Shown here: positions 37,624 to 46,402 of the stretch, in pieces
Layout: each line of letters begins with the position of its first letter
Numbering within the stretch: the stretch's first letter is position 1
Source: Paenibacillus lemnae
GTDB taxonomy: Bacteria; Bacillota; Bacilli; Paenibacillales; Paenibacillaceae
DNA: 64,000 nt
Direction of reading: 5' to 3'
Assembly: GCF_012933385.1 (NCBI RefSeq)
Contig: NZ_JABBPN010000002.1
Location: forward strand, 124,001-188,000
Program-made: the position numbers and the translations under genes
The notes under the pieces: model-generated
The model's input: the letters and a program-made list of their open reading frames with translations, nothing else
Databases searched by the model: none
Told to the model about the DNA's origin: nothing

Positions 37624-37827
37624 CTTTAGGTTCTCCATCCTTTACTCCAATTATTTGTAGATCTCCATCCCGGGCAATCATGCTCCGAATGGTTCACAAT
37701 ACTCTTATATTAACGTTTTTCCGCAAAGAAGTGAACCCCTGACTCCTGAAAACCGGCCGCGCGAAAACACCCCGGTGTCCCGGAGGTGTTGATTCGTGCT
37801 TGTATCCTTTTATATATTCTTGATTTG

Positions 37828-38424
37828 CTACCACTCCATACGAAATAATTCAAGCGAAAGCTCCTCAAGTCTTTTTTTGCATGCTGCCGCAGCTTTATCA
37901 TTCCCCGATTGTACTGCTTCATGCAGTTTCTCGAGCTCATCATCGGTTTCCAGTCTGCAGAGTAAAAGACGCTGTTCACCCTCCTGAGATTCATACAACC
38001 GGATCATTTCCTGTTCCGTCATAGGTGTCCCCTTCTGGTAGAGCACACGTTGGCGGTAGCCGGAGATTTCGACCAAACGGATGACCTCGCCGAACAAAAT
38101 ATTTTCAATCAGGATCTGACGATCCTTGAAACGTTTGACCACCGCGTGTCCGCGGGTGTTCTCAATTAATTTCTCCATCCACTCTGCCAGCTTGGGGTCC
38201 CGGATCATGTAATCGCCGACCAGCTTGAATCCGCTTCCTGTCCGCTGGAATTTCAGCTTGACGAGTTTTCTCCCTGTCCGGATCGATATAACGAACTGTG
38301 CTTCATTTTCACTCCAGTAAAGCGAATACCCCTCCTGAATCAGTTCCTTGATCAGTTCCTGGATATGCCGGCGGTCAAACCGGAGCTCCAGATTGCAGTA
38401 CTCCACTTCCTCGCTCTTGTTCAC
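37828..38424 (-). CDS. Conserved hypothetical protein, about 198 aa
   Basis: Not recognised. It is soluble and mixed alpha/beta, with CNLELRFDRRHIQELIKELIQEGYSLYWSENEAQFVISIRTGRK at the start and a helical acidic/basic C-terminus. The paired halves (FKLVGDYMIRDPKLAEWMEKL, IRLVEISGYRQRVLY) hint at a regulatory domain. It has no clear operon partner; yktB lies divergently upstream. Confidence 0.7.
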   Translation of the reverse strand: MNKSEEVEYCNLELRFDRRHIQELIKELIQEGYSLYWSENEAQFVISIRTGRKLVKLKFQRTGSGFKLVGDYMIRDPKLAEWMEKLIENTRGHAVVKRFKDRQILIENILFGEVIRLVEISGYRQRVLYQKGTPMTEQEMIRLYESQEGEQRLLLCRLETDDELEKLHEAVQSGNDKAAAACKKRLEELSLELFRMEW

Positions 38425-38596
38425 GGCACTCCCTCCTCGGTACTCCTGCTCTTTGTCCGGTTGCGGCTGCGGCCATTTCAGTTATAGTCTGCTTTGACGT
38501 TGTCTTATCTATATCTTATACTTCATCTTATGTAACGGTAACTTGGTTTATTGACTATTTTTGCGCAGACAGGATATACAGAAAGGCTGTGAATAT

Positions 38597-39220
38597 ATGA
38601 GTTTTACAGGATTTCAGACAGAGGATTTTGATGTGTTCACCGTCCCGGGGCTCGAAGCCCGCATGGAAGTGCTGATTGAACGGGTGCGGCCTAAACTGGA
38701 AACCCTGGGGACAGAGCTGGCTCCGTTTGTTTCGGCCTTGTGCGGGGAGGAAATGTTCGTCCATGTGGCCAAGCATGCAAGACGCACCGTTAACCCGCCG
38801 ATCGACACCTGGGTAGCCTGGGCGGCGAACAAGCGGGGATATAAGGCACTGCCTCATTTTGAAGTAGGTATGTTTGAGTCCCATCTGTTCGTGATCTTCG
38901 CCATTATATACGAGAGTCCGAACAAAATTGTGTTTGCGGATCATCTGGAGCAGAAGCTGGGATCTGTCCGCAAAACGCTGCCTAAGCACTTCTATTGGTC
39001 CACAGACCATATGAAACCTGAAGGAACCCCGCACAAGGCGATGAAAGATGAGCAGTTTGCGGAGCTGATTACCAAGCTGAAGCAGGTCAAAAAAGCCGAA
39101 GTGATGTGCGGTCTGCGCATTCCGCGGGAAGAAGCTGCGAAGATGAGCGGAGATGAGCTTACGTCGCATATTCAAACCACGTTTGAGGCGCTTCTGCCGC
39201 TGTATCGCCTGGCATTTTAA
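38597..39220 (+). CDS. YktB family protein (DUF1054)
   Basis: A 207-residue protein: MSFTGFQTEDFDVFTVPGLEARMEVLIERVRPKLETLGTELAP, HVAKHARRTVNPPIDTWVAWAANKRGYKALPHFEVGM, ITKLKQVKKAEVMCGLRIPREEA. This is the DUF1054 pattern of Bacilli, function unknown. The start at 38597 has AAAGG 10-11 bases upstream; the frame to 38561 lacks one. Confidence 0.86.
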   Translation: MSFTGFQTEDFDVFTVPGLEARMEVLIERVRPKLETLGTELAPFVSALCGEEMFVHVAKHARRTVNPPIDTWVAWAANKRGYKALPHFEVGMFESHLFVIFAIIYESPNKIVFADHLEQKLGSVRKTLPKHFYWSTDHMKPEGTPHKAMKDEQFAELITKLKQVKKAEVMCGLRIPREEAAKMSGDELTSHIQTTFEALLPLYRLAF

Positions 39221-39323
39221 TGTGACCGCTCTTCTCAACAAGCCGGCGTGACTTACGCGGATGATCGCTCTCCACAGCGAGCCAGCCTGACTGTTTTCTA
39301 GGAAGGCTACCAAAACTCAGGAT

Positions 39324-39521
39324 TTAAGCCTGTTTTTCAAGCTTATTTCTTTAAAATCTGAAGCCATTCTCTCAATAAGCCTGTTTTTCAGGCTTATTTT
39401 TTCTATTCATGCCATTTCCCCGTCTTTCGAGTGAATTTTAGCCACTTTAAGATTGATTTTCAGGCTTAAACTTCAACTTCACTGGAAAATGAGAGAAATA
39501 AGCTTGAAATTCAAGCTTATT
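39324..39521. repeat. Cluster of four degenerate palindromes (AATAAGCyTG family)
   Basis: Copies: 39324-39350 (TAAGCCTG...CAAGCTTA), 39374-39396 (AATAAGCCTG, T-rich loop, CAGGCTTA), 39449-39470 (half-copy, CAGGCTTA), and 39497-39521, a perfect palindrome AATAAGCTTGAA/TTCAAGCTTATT around one base. Copies two and four are flanked by TCTCTC/GAGAGA in inverted order. This fills most of the 39221-39611 gap between yktB and the MFS gene. No ORF is evident here. Confidence 0.8.
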
Positions 39522-39611
39522 CAGGGTCATCCGGGGTAGCGGACATCCCGCTGGCTCCCTCCTCAGCATGTGCCATCATTAGCCGAACCAATCACAATGA
39601 TTTAACGCCCC

Positions 39612-40892
39612 TTACGACCCGCTGCGTGAAAGAAACAGGTGAATCAAAAACAGGGCTCCCATGACCATCCCGCTTGCGGCAAAAGGTGCAACGTGACTCA
39701 CGCCGTCCCACAGCCATCCGGAAACAATCGGTCCAAACACCATTCCTGAACCCTGCAGCGTCAAGAAAAACCCCCATACCGTTCCCCGCTGCCCCTCCGG
39801 CACGAGTCCTGCAACATACGTGTTCCAGGCCGGAAGGATCATGGCATATGCGATCCCGACAAGACACACCATCACATATACCGCGGCAAGTGATCTAAAC
39901 TGTGTAAACATGGAAAGTGCAAATGCACACAGCAGAAATCCGGCATTCAAAAACCGCGTCGTCCCGAACCGGTCAATCAGTTTTCCCGCAGGAATCAGGG
40001 CAAGTACCGTGATTCCTCCGCCGACAACGAGCAGGAGACTATATTGATTCGGTGAAAGTCCAAGCTCATTGACAATATACAGGGTCAGGACCGGACTCAG
40101 CAGACCGATGACACAAGACTGTAGAAAAAGTGCGGGATATACGAGCCAGCTGACCTTCAGTGTTCTTCTCACCTCATGCAGGGTAGCCTTGACACTGTCC
40201 GCAAGTTTCCTCCAGGGACGAAGCAGGCTTTTGTCATCTGCAGGAATACCTGGCACAGCACGGTTTCCGTCACCATGCTGCATCTCCATCTGCTTCACCC
40301 GTCCCGGCAGCAGCAGCGCGGTCATGACCAGAATCACGCCAGCGCACAGCATAATTAAAAAAGTGGTCTGATAATTAGAATCCGAGTGTTCCAACACAAA
40401 ATTCATCGTGATTGGTCCTGCTCCCGTACCTGCCAGGGCAGCGGTTTCCAGGGCCCCCATCGCTGTGCCGTTGCTGTTATTCGGTCCCGATATGGAAGTG
40501 GCACCCGTCATGACACAGGGCCACAGGGGTGCCGTCCCTGTCCCGAGAATCAGGCAGGCAAGCGACAGCCACAGGGCTCCGTCTGTAAAAGTGATGATGA
40601 GTACAGCGATGACCACCATCGTCAGCGCGATGGACATGGTGGCTTTATAGCCGAGTCGTTCGGCAATCCAGCCGGCAGGACTGCGAAACAGATTATCGCC
40701 CAAGTATTGAAGGGCAAAAGCCACGCCGATGGCCGTGCCGGACACGCCCAAAACATTTTTCATATAAACCGGCAGCACTGTAACGAGCAGTGAACCTTTC
40801 ACAAACTCCACTAAAAAAAGAATCGCCAAAAGCTCGAAAAAAAACGGCGACATTAATCGTTTTCTTTTCTCAGCTGAAACCGCATATGACAT
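39612..40892 (-). CDS. Major facilitator superfamily transporter
   Basis: A 426-residue protein with about twelve hydrophobic helices. Motifs include NLFRSPAGWIAERLGYKATMSIAL (the MFS A motif between TM2 and TM3) and LIPAGKLIDRFGTTRFLNAGFLL in the second half. It resembles drug/metabolite exporters; substrate unknown. A basic loop lies mid-protein. No regulator gene is adjacent; speA is divergent upstream. Its 3' end abuts the palindrome cluster. Confidence 0.88.
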   Translation of the reverse strand: MSYAVSAEKRKRLMSPFFFELLAILFLVEFVKGSLLVTVLPVYMKNVLGVSGTAIGVAFALQYLGDNLFRSPAGWIAERLGYKATMSIALTMVVIAVLIITFTDGALWLSLACLILGTGTAPLWPCVMTGATSISGPNNSNGTAMGALETAALAGTGAGPITMNFVLEHSDSNYQTTFLIMLCAGVILVMTALLLPGRVKQMEMQHGDGNRAVPGIPADDKSLLRPWRKLADSVKATLHEVRRTLKVSWLVYPALFLQSCVIGLLSPVLTLYIVNELGLSPNQYSLLLVVGGGITVLALIPAGKLIDRFGTTRFLNAGFLLCAFALSMFTQFRSLAAVYVMVCLVGIAYAMILPAWNTYVAGLVPEGQRGTVWGFFLTLQGSGMVFGPIVSGWLWDGVSHVAPFAASGMVMGALFLIHLFLSRSGS

Positions 40893-40976
40893 ATTCCCAC
40901 ATCCTATCGCTCATACTGTAAATGCCTCTTTGTAGTCTTGCCCATTCCAGGGAAGTCATGCCGTAAAAAGCTTTGC

Positions 40977-41004
40977 TTGCATTCCCCCCCTATTTTGCTA
41001 TACT
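40977..41004 (+). promoter_or_regulatory. Promoter of speA
   Basis: TTGCAT, a 16-base C-rich spacer and TATACT, about 80 bases before the speA start. Confidence 0.5.
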
Positions 41005-41083
41005 CAATTTTGTTTATAAATAAGTACACATTCTTACACATTTCCACTCAATTTTCACTTACAGAAAGGTTGTGACAGCGTCC

Positions 41084-42559
41084 ATGGACCATAGCCGTAC
41101 ACCGCTCTTCACCGCATTGAAAGAACACGCGGCCAAAAACCCGGTGCAGTTTCACATTCCAGGTCACAAGAAGGGCCTTGGTACCGACAGCGAATTCAGA
41201 GCATTCATAGGGGATAATGCCCTTTCCATAGATTTGATTAACATCGCTCCGCTGGACGATCTTCATCAACCGACCGGCGTCATCGAGGATGCCCAGAAGC
41301 TGGCGGCCGATGCATTCGGTGCAGATCACACTTTTTTCAGCGTACAGGGGACAAGCGGTGCCATCATGACCATGATTATGACCGTATGTTCACCCGGCGA
41401 TAAAATCATCGTTCCGCGCAATGTGCATAAATCCGTACTATCTGCGATTATTTTCACCGGGGCTAAGCCGGTCTTCGTCTCCCCTGCCCAGGACAGCGAT
41501 GTCGGTATCGATCACGGCGTAACCATCAGTTCCATACGCAAAGCGTTAAAGCGGCATCCGGATGCCAAGGCGGTGTTGATTATCAACCCGACTTATTTTG
41601 GCGTAAGTGCTAACCTGAAGGAGATTGTGGATCTGGCGCACAGCTATCATGTTCCGGTTCTTGTGGATGAAGCTCATGGCGTCCTCATACATTTCCATGA
41701 AGATCTGCCGATGTCTGCGATGCAGGCGGGTGCGGATATGGCTGCCACCAGTGTGCATAAGCTGGGCGGTTCCATGACACAAAGCTCTGTGCTGAATGTG
41801 AACACCAAGAACGGATACATCAACCCATTCCGTGTACAGACAATCATCAGTATGCTGACAACAACGTCAACTTCGTACATTTTACTCGCTTCTCTGGACA
41901 CCTCACGCCGCAATCTCGCGCTGCACGGACGTGAAATGGCAGCCCGGGCGATCGATATGGCGCAGTATGCGAGACGCTCTATTAATGAGATGGACGGCTT
42001 GTACTGCTTCGGTAACGATATTCTTGGCGGTGAGGCAACCTACAGCCTCGATCCGACCAAAGTGACCATCCATGTGCGGCACCTCGGCATCACCGGGTAC
42101 GAAACGGAGAACTGGCTGCGGGAGCATTACAATATTGAAGTTGAGCTCAGTGACATGTACAACATTCTGTGCCTGATTACACCCGGCGATACGCCGGATA
42201 CAGTAGAAACGCTGCTGACCGCTCTGCGTCAGCTATCCAAGGAGCATTACAACAAGAACAAGATCAATGAGCTGATCGTCAAGATCCCTGAGATTCCGCA
42301 GCTCTCGCTGGTTCCCCGTGATGCTTTTTACGGCGATACGGAAGTGGTGCCGTTTAAGGAATCCGCAGGACGGATCATTGCGGAGTTCATCTATGTGTAT
42401 CCGCCAGGCATCCCGATTCTGCTTCCAGGAGAGGTCATCTCTCAGGACAACATTGATTACATTATCGATCATGTGGATGTCGGACTTCCCGTTAAAGGCC
42501 CGGAGGATCGCAGCATTCAGAATGTAAAGGTCATCGTGGAGACCGACGCGATTTTTTAA
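41084..42559 (+). CDS. speA: Orn/Lys/Arg decarboxylase family protein (SpeA-type arginine decarboxylase)
   Basis: A 491-residue fold-type I PLP enzyme. PLFTALKEHAAKNPVQFHIPGHKKG, FSVQGTSGAIMTMIM, PRNVHKSVLSAIIFTGA, LVDEAHGV, TSVHKLGGSMTQSSVL (Lys binds PLP) and a C-terminal YPPGIPILLPGE. It resembles Bacillus SpeA throughout, which makes agmatine from arginine for polyamine synthesis; lysine decarboxylase is the alternative. ATG at 41084 gives the family start. AAAGG is 14 bases upstream; a GTG at 41072 is too close to it. Polyamine genes are not adjacent. Confidence 0.9.
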   Translation: MDHSRTPLFTALKEHAAKNPVQFHIPGHKKGLGTDSEFRAFIGDNALSIDLINIAPLDDLHQPTGVIEDAQKLAADAFGADHTFFSVQGTSGAIMTMIMTVCSPGDKIIVPRNVHKSVLSAIIFTGAKPVFVSPAQDSDVGIDHGVTISSIRKALKRHPDAKAVLIINPTYFGVSANLKEIVDLAHSYHVPVLVDEAHGVLIHFHEDLPMSAMQAGADMAATSVHKLGGSMTQSSVLNVNTKNGYINPFRVQTIISMLTTTSTSYILLASLDTSRRNLALHGREMAARAIDMAQYARRSINEMDGLYCFGNDILGGEATYSLDPTKVTIHVRHLGITGYETENWLREHYNIEVELSDMYNILCLITPGDTPDTVETLLTALRQLSKEHYNKNKINELIVKIPEIPQLSLVPRDAFYGDTEVVPFKESAGRIIAEFIYVYPPGIPILLPGEVISQDNIDYIIDHVDVGLPVKGPEDRSIQNVKVIVETDAIF

Positions 42560-42585
42560 GCGGCATACGAGCCATCAGGTCAGCA

Positions 42586-42616
42586 AAAACCCCAGTGCAT
42601 CCGCACTGGGGTTTTA
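42586..42616. terminator. speA terminator (shared with the DUF1292 gene)
   Basis: AAAACCCCAGTGC-ATCC-GCACTGGGGTTTT, a perfect 13-base stem. Confidence 0.93.
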
Positions 42617-42639
42617 TACATTGAACAAGAATGAAGAAC

Positions 42640-42927
42640 CTATTCCTGGGCAGCTACAAGCTCGTTGTAAGCCTCTTCGACCGCATTCCATTCTTCTTCA
42701 TCTTCAATATTATAAAGAACCATTTCCTCGTCCTCTTCTTCCATACGCAGAATCACGCCATCCGCTTCCGGATTGTTGCGTTCCAGCAGTAGGGCATACA
42801 GCTTCTCGCCCACATCGAACGTTTCCACGAGAACCATTTCCATCTCTTTACCCTGCTCGTCCGTCAAGGTAAGTACGAATTCTTCTTGATCGTGGTTATG
42901 CTCATGTTCATGTGTGTGATCGCTCAT
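42640..42927 (-). CDS. DUF1292 family protein (YrzB-like)
   Basis: A 95-residue acidic protein with a His-rich start (MSDHTHEHEHNHDQEE), then FVLTLTDEQGKEMEMVLVETFDVGEKLYALLLER, VILRMEEEDEEMVLYNIEDEEEWNAVEEAYNEL. This is the DUF1292 pattern of Bacilli, function unknown. The His-rich N-terminus may bind metal. It is the only gene of its unit; it converges on speA. Confidence 0.87.
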   Translation of the reverse strand: MSDHTHEHEHNHDQEEFVLTLTDEQGKEMEMVLVETFDVGEKLYALLLERNNPEADGVILRMEEEDEEMVLYNIEDEEEWNAVEEAYNELVAAQE

Positions 42928-43040
42928 TGAAATAAAACCTCACTTCAGTTAAATTATTTTACTTCAGATATGGTATCACGGAAGCCAGAGCAGGTCAATT
43001 TAACCAGCTCCTCATATATTATCACAACTTCAGTACAGCA

Positions 43041-43613
43041 TTACTTTAAAACGGTGATGACTTTCTCCGCCACTTTTTCAAATCCGGAGCCGGCAGAAGT
43101 CTTGATGTAGAACCCTACGGAATACTTGCCAACCGTATCGAAATCATAAGTGAAATCATAGGTACGGAACCAGAAATTATCTTTTCCCTGGATATTGCTC
43201 TGGGACTGGATGTCCTTGATGCTGCCTCCCGGATCCTCTATCGCTACCTTTACTGCCTCCACATCATCATGCAGTGTATCCACTTGACTGAAGACATTAA
43301 ACTTCAGCTTCCCCCGGTTTACGTTACCGAATGCAGTATCTCCTTTAAACAGAAAAATATGCACATTCGGCTTGACGATCCTCAAGGTCCCGCTGCTCTT
43401 GTTCCAATTCGTTGCGCCGCTTATATCCCGGACAGGAACATAAATTTTATTATCGATCAAATACGCGCCATCCTTCAGTTCCTGTCCGTTCATCCATACC
43501 CGGATCCGGTCCTGAATAGAATCGGCGAACAACAGCGTCCCGCCGCTCATCAACGTCAAGACAAGTGCTGCTGCTGTTATTTTTTTCCACCCTAACTTCA
43601 ACTTCATAGTCAT
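43041..43613 (-). CDS. Secreted stalk-domain (copper amine oxidase N-terminal-like) protein
   Basis: A 190-residue protein with signal peptide (KKITAAALVLTLMSGGTLLFA), then the stalk domain core RVWMNGQELKDGAYLIDNKIYVPVRDISGATNWNKSSGTL. This domain is very common in extracellular proteins of Paenibacillus. A beta-rich C-terminal domain (VAIEDPGG ... YSVGFYIKTSAGSGFEKVAEKVIT) follows. Secreted or wall-associated, function unknown. ATG at 43613 follows GGAGGGG. Confidence 0.82.
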   Translation of the reverse strand: MTMKLKLGWKKITAAALVLTLMSGGTLLFADSIQDRIRVWMNGQELKDGAYLIDNKIYVPVRDISGATNWNKSSGTLRIVKPNVHIFLFKGDTAFGNVNRGKLKFNVFSQVDTLHDDVEAVKVAIEDPGGSIKDIQSQSNIQGKDNFWFRTYDFTYDFDTVGKYSVGFYIKTSAGSGFEKVAEKVITVLK

Positions 43614-43789
43614 TAATCCCCTCCATTCATTCTAGCTGCTATATGTGTATACTACAGACTAAAAAGTAAAGTTGCGGCAAACCGCTCATTTTGTGCTTGA
43701 TTTATTTTGCATTGGTCGGCAGCAGGTCGATTCGTTACAATAGAAGCATGGCAGGTTATACCATTCACATGAGACGGAGGTTGTATGGA

Positions 43790-44527
43790 TTGACACTTAA
43801 ACTTCAAATGCTCGGAACAGGCGGTGCTTTCTCGCGCAATTACTTTAACAACAATGCATTGATATTTGATGAAGACTTCACACTGCTGGTCGATTGTGGG
43901 GTGACCGCACCCATGGCACTGCACCAGATTGATAAATCCTGGGAGTCTATTGATGCCGTGCTGATCACACACACACATGCGGATCATGTCGGCGGTCTGG
44001 AAGAGCTGGCTTTTCAGATGAAATTAAAACATAATCGTAAAATGCCGCTGTACCTCGCAGAATCTCTCGTGGAGCCGCTGTGGGAAAACACACTCAAAGG
44101 CGGACTGTATCAGGAAGGCACCATCATGTCGCTTGACGATGTATTCACCGTCATTCCCCTGCCGGTGGGAAAGGCTGCGGACATCTCCCCGGGAATATCG
44201 CTTGAACTGACTCACACGCGTCATATTCCAGGCAGAGACAGTTATTCACTGTATTTGAACGGACGTATTTTTTACAGTGCAGATATGACCTTTGATCCAG
44301 ATCTGATTCACCAGCTGGTAAGGGACCGACGCTGTGACGTCATTTTGCACGAGTGTCAGCTGGAAGGTGCAGGACATGTGCATACCACACTGGATGAGCT
44401 GCTCACTCTTCCGGAGGAGATCCAGGAAATGATCTATCTGATGCACTATGCGGATAACAAGAACGACTTTGAAGGACGGATAGGCAAAATGAGATTTCTG
44501 GAGCAGCAGCAGGTCTACGATTTATAA
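43790..44527 (+). CDS. MBL-fold metallo-hydrolase
   Basis: A 246-residue metallo-beta-lactamase fold: [36 protein letters not shown] (HxHxDH zinc motif), [52 protein letters not shown]. These are the motifs of the RNase Z-like / YhfI hydrolase group. Substrate unknown. I start at TTG 43790, 9 bases after GGAGG; a two-codon ATG-GAT-TGA in another frame overlaps the site. It leads into the DUF3892 gene 56 bases downstream. Confidence 0.86.
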
Positions 44528-44583
44528 AGGGATGCATAAACATCCATCACTGGCGGGAGAATAGGCTGGAGGAGGTGATCTCT

Positions 44584-44823
44584 ATGGACAACAGCAATCC
44601 GCAGGCCGAGGTGGTCGGCGTACGCAAAAATGGCGATGGTGATATTGTTCAGCTGAAGCTGGATAACGGGCAGGTAGTGGATTATAAAACCGCACAGCAG
44701 ATGGTACAAAATCAGGAGATCAAGAACCTGAACGTGTTCCGCGGGCGGGATCATGACCTTCATCTCCGTTCCAATGCAGATGGTGACCCCAGCAATAACT
44801 TGGACAATCTGCCGGGTTTCTAA
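44584..44823 (+). CDS. DUF3892 family small protein
   Basis: A 79-residue protein: AEVVGVRKNGDGDIVQLKLDNGQVVDYKTAQQMVQNQEIKNLNVFRGRDHDLHLRSNADGDPSNNLDNLP. The pattern fits DUF3892 of Bacilli, unknown function. ATG at 44584 has GGAGG 8 bases upstream. A terminator follows its stop. Confidence 0.78.
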   Translation: MDNSNPQAEVVGVRKNGDGDIVQLKLDNGQVVDYKTAQQMVQNQEIKNLNVFRGRDHDLHLRSNADGDPSNNLDNLPGF

Positions 44824-44828
44824 AGATC

Positions 44829-44878
44829 GAAAAAAACATGGCGGTGCCGAGATAACCCTGACACTTCCATGTTTTTTT
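44829..44878. terminator. Terminator of the DUF3892 gene, shared with the GNAT gene
   Basis: AAAAAACATGG ... CCATGTTTTTTTT arms with a long interior; A-run and T-run serve both strands. Confidence 0.75.
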
Positions 44879-44926
44879 TGTGTGTAACATAATCTGCATG
44901 CTGATAGACTCTACCTCGTTCAGCTT

Positions 44927-45370
44927 CTAAAGCTCTTTCTTCATACGTACATGCGGAATGCCGGCATCATCAAAAGGCTGCTCTGAGATCGTGACATAAC
45001 CGAGCTTTTCATAGAACCCTTCCGCCTGGCATTGTGCATCGAGGACCGCATGCTCCAGCTTGAGTTCTCGAGCCTTGGTCTCCATGGCCATCATAAGCAC
45101 GCGTCCCAGACCTTTGGTCCGGAATGCTTTGAGCACGGCAATCCGCTGCATTTTGGCAGAATCTTTATTGTAGTAGATCACACGGCCGGTTGCCGCGTAT
45201 TCCCCGTTATATTTTATCAAAATATGATGAGCATCCGAGTCCAGTCTGTCATAATCGTCAATTTCCAGACTCTCAGGGACGTTCTGCTCGTTCACGAATA
45301 CATCTTTGCGAATATTCAGCGCTGCCTGTAACTCATCTTCTGAATTTACATTAATGATTTCTGCTGCCAT
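44927..45370 (-). CDS. GNAT family N-acetyltransferase (YjcF-like)
   Basis: A 147-residue GNAT protein: LNIRKDVFVNEQNVPESLEIDDYDRLDSDAHHILIKYNGEYAATGRV, QRIAVLKAFRTKGLGRVLMMAMETKARE (acetyl-CoA loop RTKGLG) and AQCQAEGFYEKLGYVTISEQPFDDAGIPHVRMKKEL. The ending GIPHxxM is typical of the YjcF/ElaA group. Acceptor unknown. ATG at 45370 has GAGG 8 bases upstream; the GTG at 45379 lies inside the site. Confidence 0.87.
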   Translation of the reverse strand: MAAEIINVNSEDELQAALNIRKDVFVNEQNVPESLEIDDYDRLDSDAHHILIKYNGEYAATGRVIYYNKDSAKMQRIAVLKAFRTKGLGRVLMMAMETKARELKLEHAVLDAQCQAEGFYEKLGYVTISEQPFDDAGIPHVRMKKEL

Positions 45371-45500
45371 GATCTGCACCTCTTTATGTTCACCCTGCTT
45401 GCTACGCGGGAGTGGAATAGAATCGATGAATTATTATACAAAATATATGTTTTTCTGTATAGTAAAAGAAAATGCTGATACGAAAGGGGCCGCACACTTC

Positions 45501-45611
45501 ATGGGCATGGGAGGCACTATTTTTTGGGCTGTTATTATTGCGGTAATTTTAATTGTTCCAATGTTCTACACGATTAAAAAAGGCTATTCCCGCAAATGGG
45601 ATGAAGAATAG
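45501..45611 (+). CDS. Small single-pass membrane protein, 36 aa
   Basis: MGMGGTIFWAVIIAVILIVP... gives one hydrophobic helix (about residues 7-22), then YTIKKGYSRKWDEE as a charged cytoplasmic tail. It follows AAAGGGG by 11 bases. The open frame extends upstream to 45306, but that part overlaps the GNAT gene on the other strand and has no ribosome binding site. Expression and function unknown. Confidence 0.62.
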   Translation: MGMGGTIFWAVIIAVILIVPMFYTIKKGYSRKWDEE

Positions 45612-45693
45612 AATCGTCGTGTTAAGAAAGGAGCCGCCGGCATAGCCGGCGGCTTTTGCTTCTCTATACACAAAGCTGGGTTGAAAGGACCTA

Positions 45694-45957
45694 TTATTTA
45701 TCCCGAAGCGGGCTTGGCGGTTCCAGCTCAAGCGTTGGCTCCTGGATCAGTCTCTCAACCCGGCTGCCAGATGAATATACTTCCTCTTGCACAGATCGGT
45801 CATAAACGTCTTTGTGCACCGGTGAAGCCGGGCCATCCATCACAGGCAAATGTTCTTCCCCACGGCCGGAAATACTGCACCCGGAGAGCAGCGGAAAGAG
45901 CAGCATGGCAGCCGCGATTATGCGTGTTGAAATCCTTTGCTGTTGTTCTGAGCTCAC
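45694..45957 (-). CDS. Predicted small lipoprotein, 87 aa
   Basis: MSSEQQQRISTRIIAAAMLL then FPLLSGCSISGR, a clear lipobox (LSGC) giving a lipid-anchored protein of about 60 residues after processing. The mature part is acidic and Pro-rich (EPTLELEPPSPLRDK). GTG start at 45957, 10 bases after GAGGAGG. No family recognised. Confidence 0.7.
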   Translation of the reverse strand: MSSEQQQRISTRIIAAAMLLFPLLSGCSISGRGEEHLPVMDGPASPVHKDVYDRSVQEEVYSSGSRVERLIQEPTLELEPPSPLRDK

Positions 45958-46093
45958 GGTCTGTCGTCCTCCTCTTAGGATAAACCTGTCTTTCGCTAGC
46001 TTTGACCAGAATGGTGATTTATATAAGTGACAGACCTCAACACAACAGCCTGCCCATCCTTTAAGCCGTAGATCAAAAACTCATCTTGCGAAA

Positions 46094-46289
46094 GGGCTCT
46101 AACGGACATGGAGTCCGTTAGAGCCCTAAATGCGGCAGTTTTCAGTTTTTAACGGACATGGAGTCCGTTAGAACGAGAATTGGTGCTCAAAAGGAGCTTT
46201 CCAAGTGCTCTAACGGACTGAAAGTCCGTTAGATTGGTGAGAAAGCTCAAATTGGCACTCTAACGGACTGAGGGTCCGTTAGAGTGCCA
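46094..46289. repeat. Array of four TCTAACGGAC/GTCCGTTAGA palindromes
   Basis: Copies at 46094-46126 (14-base arms GGGCTCTAACGGAC, loop ATGGA), 46150-46170 (8-base arms), 46209-46233 (11-base arms TCTAACGGACT, loop GAA) and 46253-46289 (16-base arms TGGCACTCTAACGGAC, loop TGAGG). The core is constant, but the outer arms differ (GGGCTC/GAGCCC versus TGGCACTC/GAGTGCCA) and stay complementary. Spacers of 19-38 bases have no clear similarity. No open frame fits the region 45958-46402. Confidence 0.88.
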
Positions 46290-46359
46290 GCTTATATATC
46301 AACTGCAACCCATACCAAATTCGTATCAATGCACGCGTTCACTATAAAACAACAGCCCA

Positions 46360-46393
46360 TAAAAAAACAAAAAAACCTTGATTTCTCAAGGTT
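46360..46393 (-). terminator. Terminator of tRNA-Val
   Basis: Minus strand AACCTTGA-GAAA-TCAAGGTT followed by a T-rich run. Confidence 0.85.
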
Positions 46394-46402
46394 TGCTTCA
46401 TA

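Noticed and set aside
36232..37629. 465-codon open frame opposite gndA
   Set aside because: It is the antisense shadow of a strongly conserved enzyme, with no ribosome binding site and a composition unlike a real protein.
43784..43792. Two-codon ATG-GAT-TGA overlapping the MBL start region
   Set aside because: Too short to be a gene; the in-frame TTG at 43790 with GGAGG is the better start. A regulatory role is not excluded.
46094..46289. Palindrome array as a CRISPR
   Set aside because: Only four imperfect copies with unequal arms, uneven spacers and no cas genes nearby.
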